Shown: piece by piece, positions 6,995 to 12,877 of the stretch
How positions within the stretch are numbered: position 1 is the first letter of the stretch
Layout: every line of letters starts with the position of its first letter
NCBI GenBank assembly: GCA_025929455.1
Contig: JAICMB010000035.1
Location: 1-12,877, forward strand
Direction: 5' to 3'
From: Bryobacteraceae bacterium
GTDB lineage: Bacteria > Acidobacteriota > Terriglobia > Bryobacterales > Bryobacteraceae
DNA: 12,877 nucleotides
The notes under the pieces: generated by a model
The model's database searches: none
What the model was told of the DNA's origin: nothing
Seen by the model: the letters and a program-made list of their open reading frames with translations, nothing else
Program-made: the position numbers and the translations under genes

Positions 6995-7582
6995 TCAAAC
7001 CGCTAGTCCGGCCTGCCAAAGTGCGTAACCGACAGCCTGCCGGAAGTACAGCCACTTTTCGCGCCACCCGCTCCGCGGTACTTCCGGACGCGGCGAACCG
7101 TACACCTGCATGCCGTGCGATTCGAGCATCTTCTTCACGCGAAAGATGTGATACCCGTCGCTCACGACGATGGCGGAGTCCAGATTCATGCGCTCCATCA
7201 TTTCTGAAACGGCCGCCACGCTCTGCGCCGTCGTTTCGCCTTCGTTCTCTACCGCGATGTTCTCCGGCGGAACACCGTGCTGCGTGAGATACGCGCGTCC
7301 AACGGAGCCCTCTGTAAACACCGGATCGCCGCCCGCGCCGCCGGTCGTGATGATGCGATGGGCCATGCCTTTGAGATACAGAAACAGCGCGTGATTGAGC
7401 CGCGCCTCCAGCACCGGAGACGGACGGCCGCGGTACTCCGCCGCGCCGAGCACGACGATGGCATCGGCAGGCTGGGCTTCGTCTACCGTGGACTGCTTCT
7501 GGATTTCCGACGCGATGTACCCCAGGTATCCGAGCACTGCCGCGACAGTCAGAAGTGCAACGGCTGCGGCAATCCGTTTCAT
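6995..7582 (-). CDS. YdcF-like (DUF218) membrane-anchored protein
   Basis: The product is 195 residues. A basic start (MKR) and a hydrophobic segment (about 5-25) anchor it in the inner membrane with the rest probably outside the cytoplasm. Residues 38 to about 165 are a DUF218/YdcF domain: 'ADAIVVLGAAEY' (39-50), 'GRPSPVLEARLNHAL' (52-66), 'RIITTGGAGGDP' (76-87), 'ENEGETTAQSV' (112-122) and 'AIVVSDGYHIFR' (137-148). Related proteins include SanA and ElyC, linked to envelope and cell-wall precursor maintenance; the biochemical activity of the family is poorly defined. The frame is open upstream to 7711, but I chose the ATG at 7582. It gives the membrane anchor at the N-terminus and leaves a 73-bp divergent gap to the methyltransferase gene. 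The ribosome site is weak. I infer an envelope role only. Confidence 0.85.
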   Translation of the reverse strand: MKRIAAAVALLTVAAVLGYLGYIASEIQKQSTVDEAQPADAIVVLGAAEYRGRPSPVLEARLNHALFLYLKGMAHRIITTGGAGGDPVFTEGSVGRAYLTQHGVPPENIAVENEGETTAQSVAAVSEMMERMNLDSAIVVSDGYHIFRVKKMLESHGMQVYGSPRPEVPRSGWREKWLYFRQAVGYALWQAGLAV

Positions 7583-7593
7583 GATAGAAAGAA

Positions 7594-7634
7594 GGACGCA
7601 CCAGCGCCCGGCGCGTCCATACCGAAAGTCTAAT
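7594..7634. promoter_or_regulatory. Divergent spacer with inverted repeat and candidate -10 box
   Basis: The 73-bp gap between the ydcF-like gene and the methyltransferase gene holds the inverted repeat GGACGC-N13-GCGTCC (7594-7618). A smaller symmetric core (GCGCC-C-GGCGC) lies inside it. On the plus strand TCTAAT (7629-7634) matches five of six -10 bases, 21 bp before the ATG at 7656. The position where a -35 would lie falls in the repeat and does not match TTGACA. The repeat could be an operator for divergent control or simply a GC-rich coincidence. Confidence 0.3.
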
Positions 7635-7655
7635 GCATGGCGCGGCGAAGGCCCC

Positions 7656-8441
7656 ATGGCGGTAATCACGAGTCCCCGCAACCCGCTGCTTAAAGATGTG
7701 CGCAAAGCCATCGCGCGCGGGACGCTGACCGCCGACGGATACGCGGTGGCCGAGAGCTTTCATTTACTTGAAGAAGCTCTGCGCAGCGCGCGCGAGATCG
7801 GCGCCGTGTTTGTAGCGGAGCGCTTGAAGAGCGCCGTCGAAGGGCACGTGCGCGGCTTGCGCGGCGTAACGGTCACGGTCCTGCCGGATGATGTTTTCGA
7901 ACAGATTTCCGGAACCGAATCGAGCCAGGGCGTGCTGGCTCTGGTGCGGCCCAAGTCGTGGTCGCTCGATCACCTGTTCCGCCGCCGGTCGCTGGTGCTG
8001 GTGCTCGACGGCGTGCAGGATCCGGGCAACGCCGGCACCATGATCCGCTGCGCCGAGGCTTTCAGCGCCACCGGGGTCGCCATGCTGAAAGGCTCGGCGA
8101 ACCCGTACAATCCCAAATCCGTGCGCGCCAGCGCGGGGTCGATCTTTCGCGTGCCGGTGGTGTCAGGAATCGACGAACTGCTGTTTCTTTCGGCCGTCGG
8201 CCAGCGGGAAGTGGACCTGTATTGTCTGAGCCCGCACGGCGGCACGCTGCTGCACCATTGTCCGTTTCACGGCTCGTGTGCAATCGTCGTCGGCAGCGAG
8301 GGCCGCGGCGTAAGCGAGCGAGTGCGCAACAAAGCGCTCGACCTGCGTATTCCGACCGCCGGGGTCGAATCGCTGAATGCGGCGCTGGCGGCAGGCATCG
8401 CCCTCTATGAAGCGCGCAAGCGGCGAATGCTCGAGCAATAA
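7656..8441 (+). CDS. TrmH/SpoU-family RNA 2'-O-methyltransferase
   Basis: The 261-residue product should transfer methyl from S-adenosylmethionine to a ribose 2'-OH in rRNA or tRNA. Residues about 3-97 are the N-terminal SpoU substrate-binding domain (begins 'ITSPRNPLLKDVRKA', contains 'QGVLALV'). The SPOUT knot domain carries motif 1 'LDGVQDPGNAGTMIR' (117-131; Asn125, Arg131), motif 2 'IVVGSEGRGVS' (210-220; Glu215) and motif 3 'IPTAGVESLNAALAAGIA' (232-249; Asn241). The ATG at 7656 has a GAAGG about four bases upstream and fits the family's usual N-terminus; the frame is open further upstream but shows no domain there. Its stop is 3 bp before rarA, so the two are probably co-transcribed. 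The exact target nucleotide (RlmB-like, TsnR-like or other) cannot be set from sequence. Confidence 0.9.
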   Translation: MAVITSPRNPLLKDVRKAIARGTLTADGYAVAESFHLLEEALRSAREIGAVFVAERLKSAVEGHVRGLRGVTVTVLPDDVFEQISGTESSQGVLALVRPKSWSLDHLFRRRSLVLVLDGVQDPGNAGTMIRCAEAFSATGVAMLKGSANPYNPKSVRASAGSIFRVPVVSGIDELLFLSAVGQREVDLYCLSPHGGTLLHHCPFHGSCAIVVGSEGRGVSERVRNKALDLRIPTAGVESLNAALAAGIALYEARKRRMLEQ

Positions 8442-8444
8442 AGC

Positions 8445-9770
8445 ATGAGTCTGTTTGAGCAGGACGCGCTCGCGCCGCAGGACGACAACGCCGGACGTCC
8501 GCTGGCCGAGCGCATGCGTCCGACTACGCTCACCGGGTACGCCGGGCAGGAGCACATTCTCGGGCCAGGCAAACCGCTGCGGGCCCAAATCGAGCGCGAC
8601 GAGCTCAGCTCCATGATCCTGTGGGGGCCGCCGGGCGTCGGCAAGACCACACTGGCGCGGTTGATCGCGCTACACACGCATGCCGATTTCGTGCCGTTCA
8701 GCGCCGTGCTGGGCGGTATTAAGGAGTTCAAGGCCGTGATGGCGGATGCGCAGCGCAACCGGCGCAGCGGCCGCCGCACCGTCGTGTTCGTTGACGAGAT
8801 CCATCGCTTTAACAAAGCGCAGCAGGACGCCTTCCTGCCCTACGTCGAGAGCGGCGATATCGTGCTCATCGGCGCGACGACGGAAAACCCGTCGTTCGAA
8901 GTGATCTCGGCGCTGCTTTCGCGCGCCAAGGTGTACGCGCTGCGGCCGCTTACGGACGAGGAGATCGTATCGCTGCTGCGCCGCGCGCTGCCGGTGGTGG
9001 GTGTGACCGCGGAAGAACCGCTGCTCGCGCAGATCGCTACGTACGCCAATGGCGATGCGCGCCGCGCGTACAACGTTCTCGAACTCGCGGCCGCGGCATC
9101 GGACGGCGGCGCGCTGTCGGCGCACGCCGTCGAGGACGCGCTGCAGCGCAAGATGCTGCTGTACGACAAGTCCGGCGAGGAGCATTACAATATCATTTCC
9201 GCGCTGCACAAATCCGTGCGGTCGAGCGATGTCGACGCCGCGCTGTACTGGCTGGGGCGCATGCTCGCGGCCGGTGAGGACCGGATGTACATCGCGCGAC
9301 GCCTGGTCCGCATGTCCATAGAGGACATCGGCATGGCGGACCCGCGCGCTCTCGAGCAAAGCATCGCGGCGATGCAGGCGATGCATTTTCTGGGCGAACC
9401 GGAGGGAGACCAGGCGTTGGCGCAGGCGGCGATCTACCTGGCGTTGGCGCCCAAATCGGATGCCGCTTACCAGGCATTGAATGCCGTGCTCGAAACTGTG
9501 GAGCAAGGGCGCGCCGAGCCGGTGCCGCTGCATCTGCGTAATGCGCCGACGCGCGCCATGAAGCAGTGGGGCTACGGCAAGGGCTACCAGCACGCGCACC
9601 GCTTTGAGGACGCCATCACAGAAATGCCGTGCTTGCCGGAATCGCTGGCGGGACGCAGATTTTACGAACCCGTGGACCGCGGCTTTGAGCAGCGCGTACG
9701 CGAGCGGCTGGAAGCCATTCGCGCCCGGCGGGCGGAAAAGACGAAGCCAACGGATCCTGGACCTGAGTAG
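8445..9770 (+). CDS. rarA: RarA (MgsA) AAA+ replication-associated recombination ATPase
   Basis: The 441 residues match the usual RarA/MgsA/WRNIP1 length. Family members act at stalled replication forks and single-strand DNA junctions and assemble as tetramers. The AAA+ core shows Walker A 'GPPGVGKTT' (61-69), Walker B 'VVFVDEIH' (113-120) followed by 'RFNKAQQDAFLPYVE', sensor 1 in 'IGATTENPSFEV' (142-153), Ser-Arg 159-160 as the likely arginine finger, and 'GDARRAYN' (203-210) as the sensor 2 region. The C-terminal MgsA part includes 'KSGEEHYNIISALHKSVRS' (242-260) and ends with the typical 'FYEPVDRGFE' (407-416). All key residues are present. The ATG lies 3 bp after the methyltransferase stop; its ribosome site is weak, which fits translational coupling. 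The functional link between the two genes is not obvious; they may only share a transcript. Confidence 0.95.
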   Translation: MSLFEQDALAPQDDNAGRPLAERMRPTTLTGYAGQEHILGPGKPLRAQIERDELSSMILWGPPGVGKTTLARLIALHTHADFVPFSAVLGGIKEFKAVMADAQRNRRSGRRTVVFVDEIHRFNKAQQDAFLPYVESGDIVLIGATTENPSFEVISALLSRAKVYALRPLTDEEIVSLLRRALPVVGVTAEEPLLAQIATYANGDARRAYNVLELAAAASDGGALSAHAVEDALQRKMLLYDKSGEEHYNIISALHKSVRSSDVDAALYWLGRMLAAGEDRMYIARRLVRMSIEDIGMADPRALEQSIAAMQAMHFLGEPEGDQALAQAAIYLALAPKSDAAYQALNAVLETVEQGRAEPVPLHLRNAPTRAMKQWGYGKGYQHAHRFEDAITEMPCLPESLAGRRFYEPVDRGFEQRVRERLEAIRARRAEKTKPTDPGPE

Positions 9771-9815
9771 CTCGGCCATTTTTCCACAACCCTCGGAGTG
9801 GCGCTCGCGTCCTGT

Positions 9816-9837
9816 TAGAATGAAGAGTACCTGGAGG
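9816..9837 (+). promoter_or_regulatory. tatA leader: weak -10 candidate and strong Shine-Dalgarno
   Basis: TAGAAT (9816-9821) matches five of six -10 bases, but no good -35 lies 16-18 bp upstream, so the promoter is only a possibility. GGAGG (9833-9837) is a strong ribosome site seven bases before the ATG at 9845. It selects that start over an out-of-frame ATG at 9841 that is only three bases away. Confidence 0.4.
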
Positions 9838-9844
9838 TTTATGC

Positions 9845-10408
9845 ATGGGTCCCGTAGGTGTGCAGGAGATGGTCGTCATTTTCCTGGTCGCCTTGGTTCT
9901 CTTCGGGCCTAAAAAGCTCCCGGAGTTGGGCAAGACGATCGGAAAAGCGATCACCGAGTTTCGCCGTGCACAAGGCGAACTCAAAGCCACTTTCGATCAC
10001 CACATGCGCGAGTTGGAGCGGGAAAACGAGTCGCTGAAAGACGTTACGCGTCCTTACGTGGCGGATATTCAGAACTCGTATCTGGGCGAGAGCAGTTATG
10101 TACCCGACTATTCGGGCGATAGCGGCTATCACGATGCCCCTTATAACAGCGGCGCCGGTTCGTACGACTACGGATCGGACCCCTATAACCACAGTTCCGA
10201 ACCAGCCGAAGCACATCAACTCACCGCCGGCGCATCCGCAATTCAGGGCGCCGATTCGCACGTTTCCACGGAAACGGCGACCAACGGAACGGTTCCGCGC
10301 ACAGCGACGGCCACCGTTCATTCCGGAAACGGTTCTACCCGCGACGAAGCACCCGTGGAAAAGCATGGGATCGGCGGGCCGGCCGCACCGGAAACCGCAG
10401 TAAGCTAA
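9845..10408 (+). CDS. tatA: Sec-independent protein translocase subunit TatA (TatA/B family), long Tyr-rich tail
   Basis: This is the membrane subunit that forms the twin-arginine export path for folded proteins. Residues 9-20 form the single membrane helix, then the FG hinge (20-21) and the amphipathic helix 'PKKLPELGKTIGKAI' (22-36). A charged helix follows to about 66. The remainder is an unusual extension: 79-114 contains eight tyrosines with Gly, Ser, Asp and Pro, and 115-187 is Thr/Ala/Gly-rich. At 187 residues it is about twice the length of a typical TatA. The polar residue in the membrane helix is Glu8, as in many TatB proteins, while the hinge and helix look like TatA. No separate tatB is seen, so one protein may serve both roles (inference). 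It starts after a strong GGAGG site, and tatC follows after 25 bp. Confidence 0.9.
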   Translation: MGPVGVQEMVVIFLVALVLFGPKKLPELGKTIGKAITEFRRAQGELKATFDHHMRELERENESLKDVTRPYVADIQNSYLGESSYVPDYSGDSGYHDAPYNSGAGSYDYGSDPYNHSSEPAEAHQLTAGASAIQGADSHVSTETATNGTVPRTATATVHSGNGSTRDEAPVEKHGIGGPAAPETAVS

Positions 10409-10433
10409 GAACGCCAAAGCATAGCAGGCATCC

Positions 10434-11594
10434 ATGATCGAGGATAAGAACGGAGCCCCCGCTCCGGACGGCGCCGAGCCTTCTTCACACGAGCAGCCGG
10501 CCGCCGCCGGGAGCGATTCCCAGCATACAGAAGGGGACGCCGGGTATTACGACGACCCGTACGCCTACAATCCGTATGCGCCGGATGAGGGTGCGTCTAC
10601 TTCCGCCGAACGGCAGGCCGGGGCGGCTACCGCAACCGCTGTAGCTGTACCCGCCGCGGGCGGTAACCGAACGCCGCCACCGCCTCCGCCGCCGCCCCCC
10701 GACGACGACAGCGATGAAGACGGCATGCTGCGCATGTCGTTCATGGAACATCTCGAAGAACTGCGCACCCGCATCATACGGTCGCTTTACGGCTTCGGCG
10801 TCGCGTTCATTCTGAGCTTGGTATTCGCCAACAAGCTGTGGGACATCATTAGTGAGCCGGCGATTGAGGCTCTGAAGCATCTCGGCGTGGTGCCACCGCG
10901 CCTGGCGATGATCACACCGATGGAGAGCTTCTCCATTATCTGGGTCAAGCTGCCGGTGCTGTGTTCGTTGTTCCTCGCTTCGCCGTGGCTCGTGTATCAG
11001 GTGTGGTCGTTCATCGCCCCGGGCCTGTATAAACGCGAGCGCCGCATGGCCGTGCCGTTCGTGCTTTGTACCGCGGGCCTGTTCATAGCGGGCGGCCTGT
11101 TTGCGTATTTCCTGGCGTTCCGCTACGGCCTCGAGTTTTTGCTCGGCATCGGCATGAGCAACAATGTGCAGCCGGTCGTGACGATCACCGAGTACTTCGA
11201 CCTGTTTGTGAACGTAACGCTGGGCGTCGGCCTGGTGTTCGAGCTGCCGGTCCTGATCTTTTTCCTGACGCTGCTCCGAATCCTGTCGCCGCGATTTCTG
11301 ATGCGGAACTCGCGCTACGCCATCCTGGCCATCGTGGTGGTCGCGGCGATCGTGACGCCTACGCCCGACTTTTTCAACCTGATGCTGTTCGCGGTGCCGA
11401 TGACGGCGCTGTACTTCGTGGGCGTTTTCGCCGGGTACCTGCTGGTACTGCGGCGCGAAGGTAGATCGTTCCCGTGGCTCAAGGTTCTGGGCATCGGCGG
11501 ATTGATTGTGGCGGCGGTCGGCGGCGCGGTGGCGTTGGCGATCATGCGATACGGGTACCATCTAGCGCTGCACTGGCCGTATCTGGTGCGGTAA
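10434..11594 (+). CDS. tatC: Sec-independent protein translocase subunit TatC with N-terminal extension and extra C-terminal helix
   Basis: TatC is the receptor for twin-arginine signal peptides. The core runs from about 101 to 340. It shows 'MSFMEHLEELRTR' (101-113; Glu109 and Arg111 match the signal-binding site), 'SPWLVYQVWSFIAPGLY' (183-199), 'VFELPV' (268-273; Glu270) and 'TPTPDFFN' (308-315). Six membrane helices fit at about 114-131, 168-190, 206-229, 255-281, 295-308 and 314-337. A seventh hydrophobic segment at about 351-371 exceeds the usual six. About 100 residues precede the core: an acidic Ser/Ala/Tyr-rich stretch with 'GYYDDPYAYNPYAPDEG' (37-53), nine consecutive prolines (81-89), then Asp/Glu. 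The ATG at 10434 has only a weak GCAGG site. ATGs at Met98 and Met101 could make a short form, but the extension's match to the TatA tail favours the long start. Confidence 0.93.
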   Translation: MIEDKNGAPAPDGAEPSSHEQPAAAGSDSQHTEGDAGYYDDPYAYNPYAPDEGASTSAERQAGAATATAVAVPAAGGNRTPPPPPPPPPDDDSDEDGMLRMSFMEHLEELRTRIIRSLYGFGVAFILSLVFANKLWDIISEPAIEALKHLGVVPPRLAMITPMESFSIIWVKLPVLCSLFLASPWLVYQVWSFIAPGLYKRERRMAVPFVLCTAGLFIAGGLFAYFLAFRYGLEFLLGIGMSNNVQPVVTITEYFDLFVNVTLGVGLVFELPVLIFFLTLLRILSPRFLMRNSRYAILAIVVVAAIVTPTPDFFNLMLFAVPMTALYFVGVFAGYLLVLRREGRSFPWLKVLGIGGLIVAAVGGAVALAIMRYGYHLALHWPYLVR

Positions 11595-11605
11595 TCTTAT
11601 TCGCG

Positions 11606-11632
11606 CGCGGGCGCCGTTTGACAGCGCCCGCG
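11606..11632 (+). terminator. GC hairpin after tatC
   Basis: A perfect 9-bp stem, CGCGGGCGC (11606-11614) with GCGCCCGCG (11624-11632), closes a 9-base loop, 12 bp after the tatC stop. It is very stable but is not followed by a T-run, so intrinsic termination may be incomplete. The loop carries the -35 box of the next gene. Confidence 0.5.
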
Positions 11633-11647
11633 GGCGGCATCGACAAT
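11618..11647 (+). promoter_or_regulatory. Promoter of tRNA-Leu
   Basis: A perfect TTGACA (11618-11623) lies 18 bp from GACAAT (11642-11647, four of six -10 matches). Initiation near 11654 would leave a leader of about 20 bases before the tRNA at 11673. Confidence 0.55.
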
Positions 11648-11672
11648 AAGAATGTACTTCCCACCCCGCTGT

Positions 11673-11759
11673 GCGGATGTGGCGGAATTGGCAGACGCGC
11701 TAGATTCAGGTTCTAGTGGGGGCAACTCCGTGGAGGTTCAAGTCCTCTCATCCGCACCA
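11673..11759 (+). tRNA. tRNA-Leu (anticodon CAG)
   Basis: An 87-base class II tRNA. The acceptor stem GCGGATG (11673-11679) pairs with CATCCGC (11749-11755), followed by discriminator A and an encoded CCA (11757-11759). The anticodon stem CTAGA/TCTAG holds the loop TTCAGGT with anticodon CAG at 11707-11709. The long variable arm (GGGGC-AA-CTCC region) is typical of leucine tRNAs. The T arm is GGAGG-TTCAAGT-CCTCT. It decodes CUG leucine codons. The genes on both sides are unrelated. Confidence 0.97.
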
Positions 11760-11798
11760 AACAAAACAAATGGCTTAGCGTTTTCGGTCAGTTTATCC

Positions 11799-11820
11799 CT
11801 TCCCGTCTTTGTGACGGAAG
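11799..11820. terminator. Hairpin between convergent tRNA-Leu and heparinase-like gene
   Basis: CTTCCCGTC (11799-11807) pairs with GACGGAAG (11813-11820) with one bulged C and a 5-base loop. It lies between two convergent transcripts, so it could end either one. Neither side has a T-run directly after the stem, so this is a tentative call. The rest of 11760-11859 shows no gene. Confidence 0.35.
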
Positions 11821-11859
11821 CGGCTGCCCTACGAGAACTGCGGTGTCACAGTACTCATC

Positions 11860-12877
11860 TCATTTCATCCTGATGCCTGCCTCGCGCGCGGGCGTTGCGA
11901 TCGTCAACGTGCCTGCCGGATCCGTCAGGAGTTCCGTCATTTCTTCGTCATCAATTTCGACGTCGTAGCCGTGCCGCGGTTCGAGGCCGATCACGAATAT
12001 CGGTCCGCCTGTCGCATCCAGCCGCAGGCCATGGCGACCGCGCACAATCTCGGCCGTGCTGATCGTTACCTTCGTGTCCTTCGCGCCCGGCGTAGCGCTG
12101 GTGTCCTTCAAAACCGTAATGCGGCCGTCCTGAAAAACCTGCGCTTCGCCCCGGAACAGACCGAACCACGTTGCGTTTTCTTCCCAGCTCGAACGCAGGA
12201 ACAGCGCGCCCGAGCGCTGGTCGTGAAACGCGAGCGGCAAATGCTCGTACGCGAGGCCCGGCAGGTACGGGTCCGCCCACAGAAATTCGTACGGCGCTCC
12301 GAGGGCGCCGCGCAGCATGAAGCGATCCTGAATGAGCCAGCCCTGCACGAACTGGTTCTCCACGGCATTCGTGTCATACGCGACCAGCATCAGGCCCGCC
12401 ACGCGCGACAGCGCCGCATCGTTCAGGTTCGGCTCGCCCGCCCCGGCATAAATGGGAATGCGGTATTCGTTTTCTGCGGCCGGGTATGGCGCGGGATAGT
12501 GTGCCGCCACATAAAACGCCGCCAGCGCCTTGAAATAATCCGGGGCATCCTCGCGCAGATCGATGTTGAGGTTGTCGCGCACGGCGTGCAGAATCTCGAG
12601 CAGCGCCTCAAAATTGCGGCCCGGCGCGATCTCGAGGCCATCTTGCAACTGCCGCGCCTCCTGCCCGCGCCACCACTGGTTTACAACCGCGGTTAACTGC
12701 GTCTCGCCGTCATCGACGGCCACGGCCGCAAGCACGCCGTCTCGCACATCCGTAAGCGCCGCGCCGGGCGGCCGCGCCAGCGCCTGTTCGAGTTTTGCCT
12801 GAAGCGCTTTGCGGCTCGCGTCGTCGAGCGCATCCTGACACCAGTCGTAAACAATCGCCTGCTCGCGCACGGACGCC
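11860..12877 (-). CDS. Heparinase II/III-like protein, C-terminal part (5' end cut by window)
   Basis: The frame is open from the window edge to a TGA at 11860 (338 codons seen). A GTG at 12870 is in frame, but the codons before it stay open and the sequence there reads like the middle of an alpha/alpha barrel, so I treat the gene as truncated. Counting from 12870, residues 3-35 ('QAIVYDWCQDALDD...') and about 85-170 look alpha-helical, as in the toroid of heparinase/alginate-lyase-like enzymes. Residues about 213-325 look like the following beta-sandwich: 'AFHDQRSGALFLRSSWEE' (214-231), 'NATWFGLFRGEAQVFQDG' (232-249), 'YDVEIDDEEM' (302-311). Such proteins often cleave acidic polysaccharides by elimination, but I cannot see the catalytic residues of a defined lyase family. 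It could also be an inactive or hydrolase-type relative. It converges on tRNA-Leu. Confidence 0.5.
   Translation of the reverse strand, partial: ASVREQAIVYDWCQDALDDASRKALQAKLEQALARPPGAALTDVRDGVLAAVAVDDGETQLTAVVNQWWRGQEARQLQDGLEIAPGRNFEALLEILHAVRDNLNIDLREDAPDYFKALAAFYVAAHYPAPYPAAENEYRIPIYAGAGEPNLNDAALSRVAGLMLVAYDTNAVENQFVQGWLIQDRFMLRGALGAPYEFLWADPYLPGLAYEHLPLAFHDQRSGALFLRSSWEENATWFGLFRGEAQVFQDGRITVLKDTSATPGAKDTKVTISTAEIVRGRHGLRLDATGGPIFVIGLEPRHGYDVEIDDEEMTELLTDPAGTLTIATPAREAGIRMK

Noticed and set aside
7583..7711. Longer N-terminus for the ydcF-like protein from 7711
   Set aside because: It would overlap the start of the divergent methyltransferase gene and bury the membrane anchor behind 43 unrelated residues.
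8670..9779. A 369-codon minus-strand frame opposite rarA
   Set aside because: Fully antisense to a clear RarA; Arg/His/Gln-rich composition typical of GC-rich antisense frames.
10485..11561. A 358-codon minus-strand frame opposite tatC
   Set aside because: Antisense to tatC; its runs of His, Arg and Asp mirror hydrophobic codons on the other strand.
11760..11860. Integration or attachment site next to tRNA-Leu
   Set aside because: I saw no repeat of the tRNA 3' end and no integrase or phage gene in the window.
11971..12696. A 241-codon plus-strand frame opposite the heparinase-like gene
   Set aside because: Antisense shadow, Arg-rich, no recognisable motif.

Overview
The window is GC-rich, densely coding bacterial chromosome. 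The phylum Acidobacteriota (a Solibacter/Bryobacter-like organism) is my best guess. It rests on the style of the secreted Ig-like repeats (a recurring 'GLYTAPAS' motif), the ECF sigma/zinc anti-sigma pair, and a minimal Tat operon with tailed subunits. This is inference from family resemblance; there is no 16S gene or other decisive marker.

Left part, minus strand (1-6837), read in the direction of transcription. First comes a 1091-residue secreted protein (FnIII-like domain, right-handed beta-helix, six 84-residue Ig-like repeats). It is followed 26 bp later by a single reading frame that fuses orotate phosphoribosyltransferase (PyrE) to tRNA pseudouridine synthase A (TruA). After a short gap with a hairpin and a possible promoter comes a compact module: an ECF sigma factor, a zinc-finger membrane anti-sigma factor (ATGA overlap with the sigma gene), and a secreted protein of unknown function (11-bp overlap) that runs off the window start.

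Middle (6838-9770). A membrane-anchored YdcF/DUF218 protein on the minus strand diverges from a plus-strand pair, a TrmH/SpoU-family RNA 2'-O-methyltransferase and the AAA+ ATPase RarA, which are 3 bp apart. The 73-bp divergent spacer carries an inverted repeat.

Right part (9771-12877). Plus-strand tatA and tatC form a twin-arginine export operon. Both proteins carry unusual Tyr/Asp/Pro-rich cytoplasmic extensions, and TatC appears to have a seventh membrane helix. A strong GC hairpin follows tatC, and the -35 box of a tRNA-Leu(CAG) gene lies in its loop. The tRNA converges on the 3' end of a minus-strand gene, cut by the window end, that looks like the C-terminal part of a heparinase II/III-like protein.

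Most genes are housekeeping (pyrimidine and tRNA modification, replication-fork maintenance, protein export) next to envelope or secreted functions. The items most worth a second look are the PyrE-TruA fusion, the matched tails on TatA and TatC, the sigma/anti-sigma/unknown trio, and the beta-helix/Ig protein. I found no mobile element, CRISPR array or prophage, and no gene-free stretch longer than about 160 bp.
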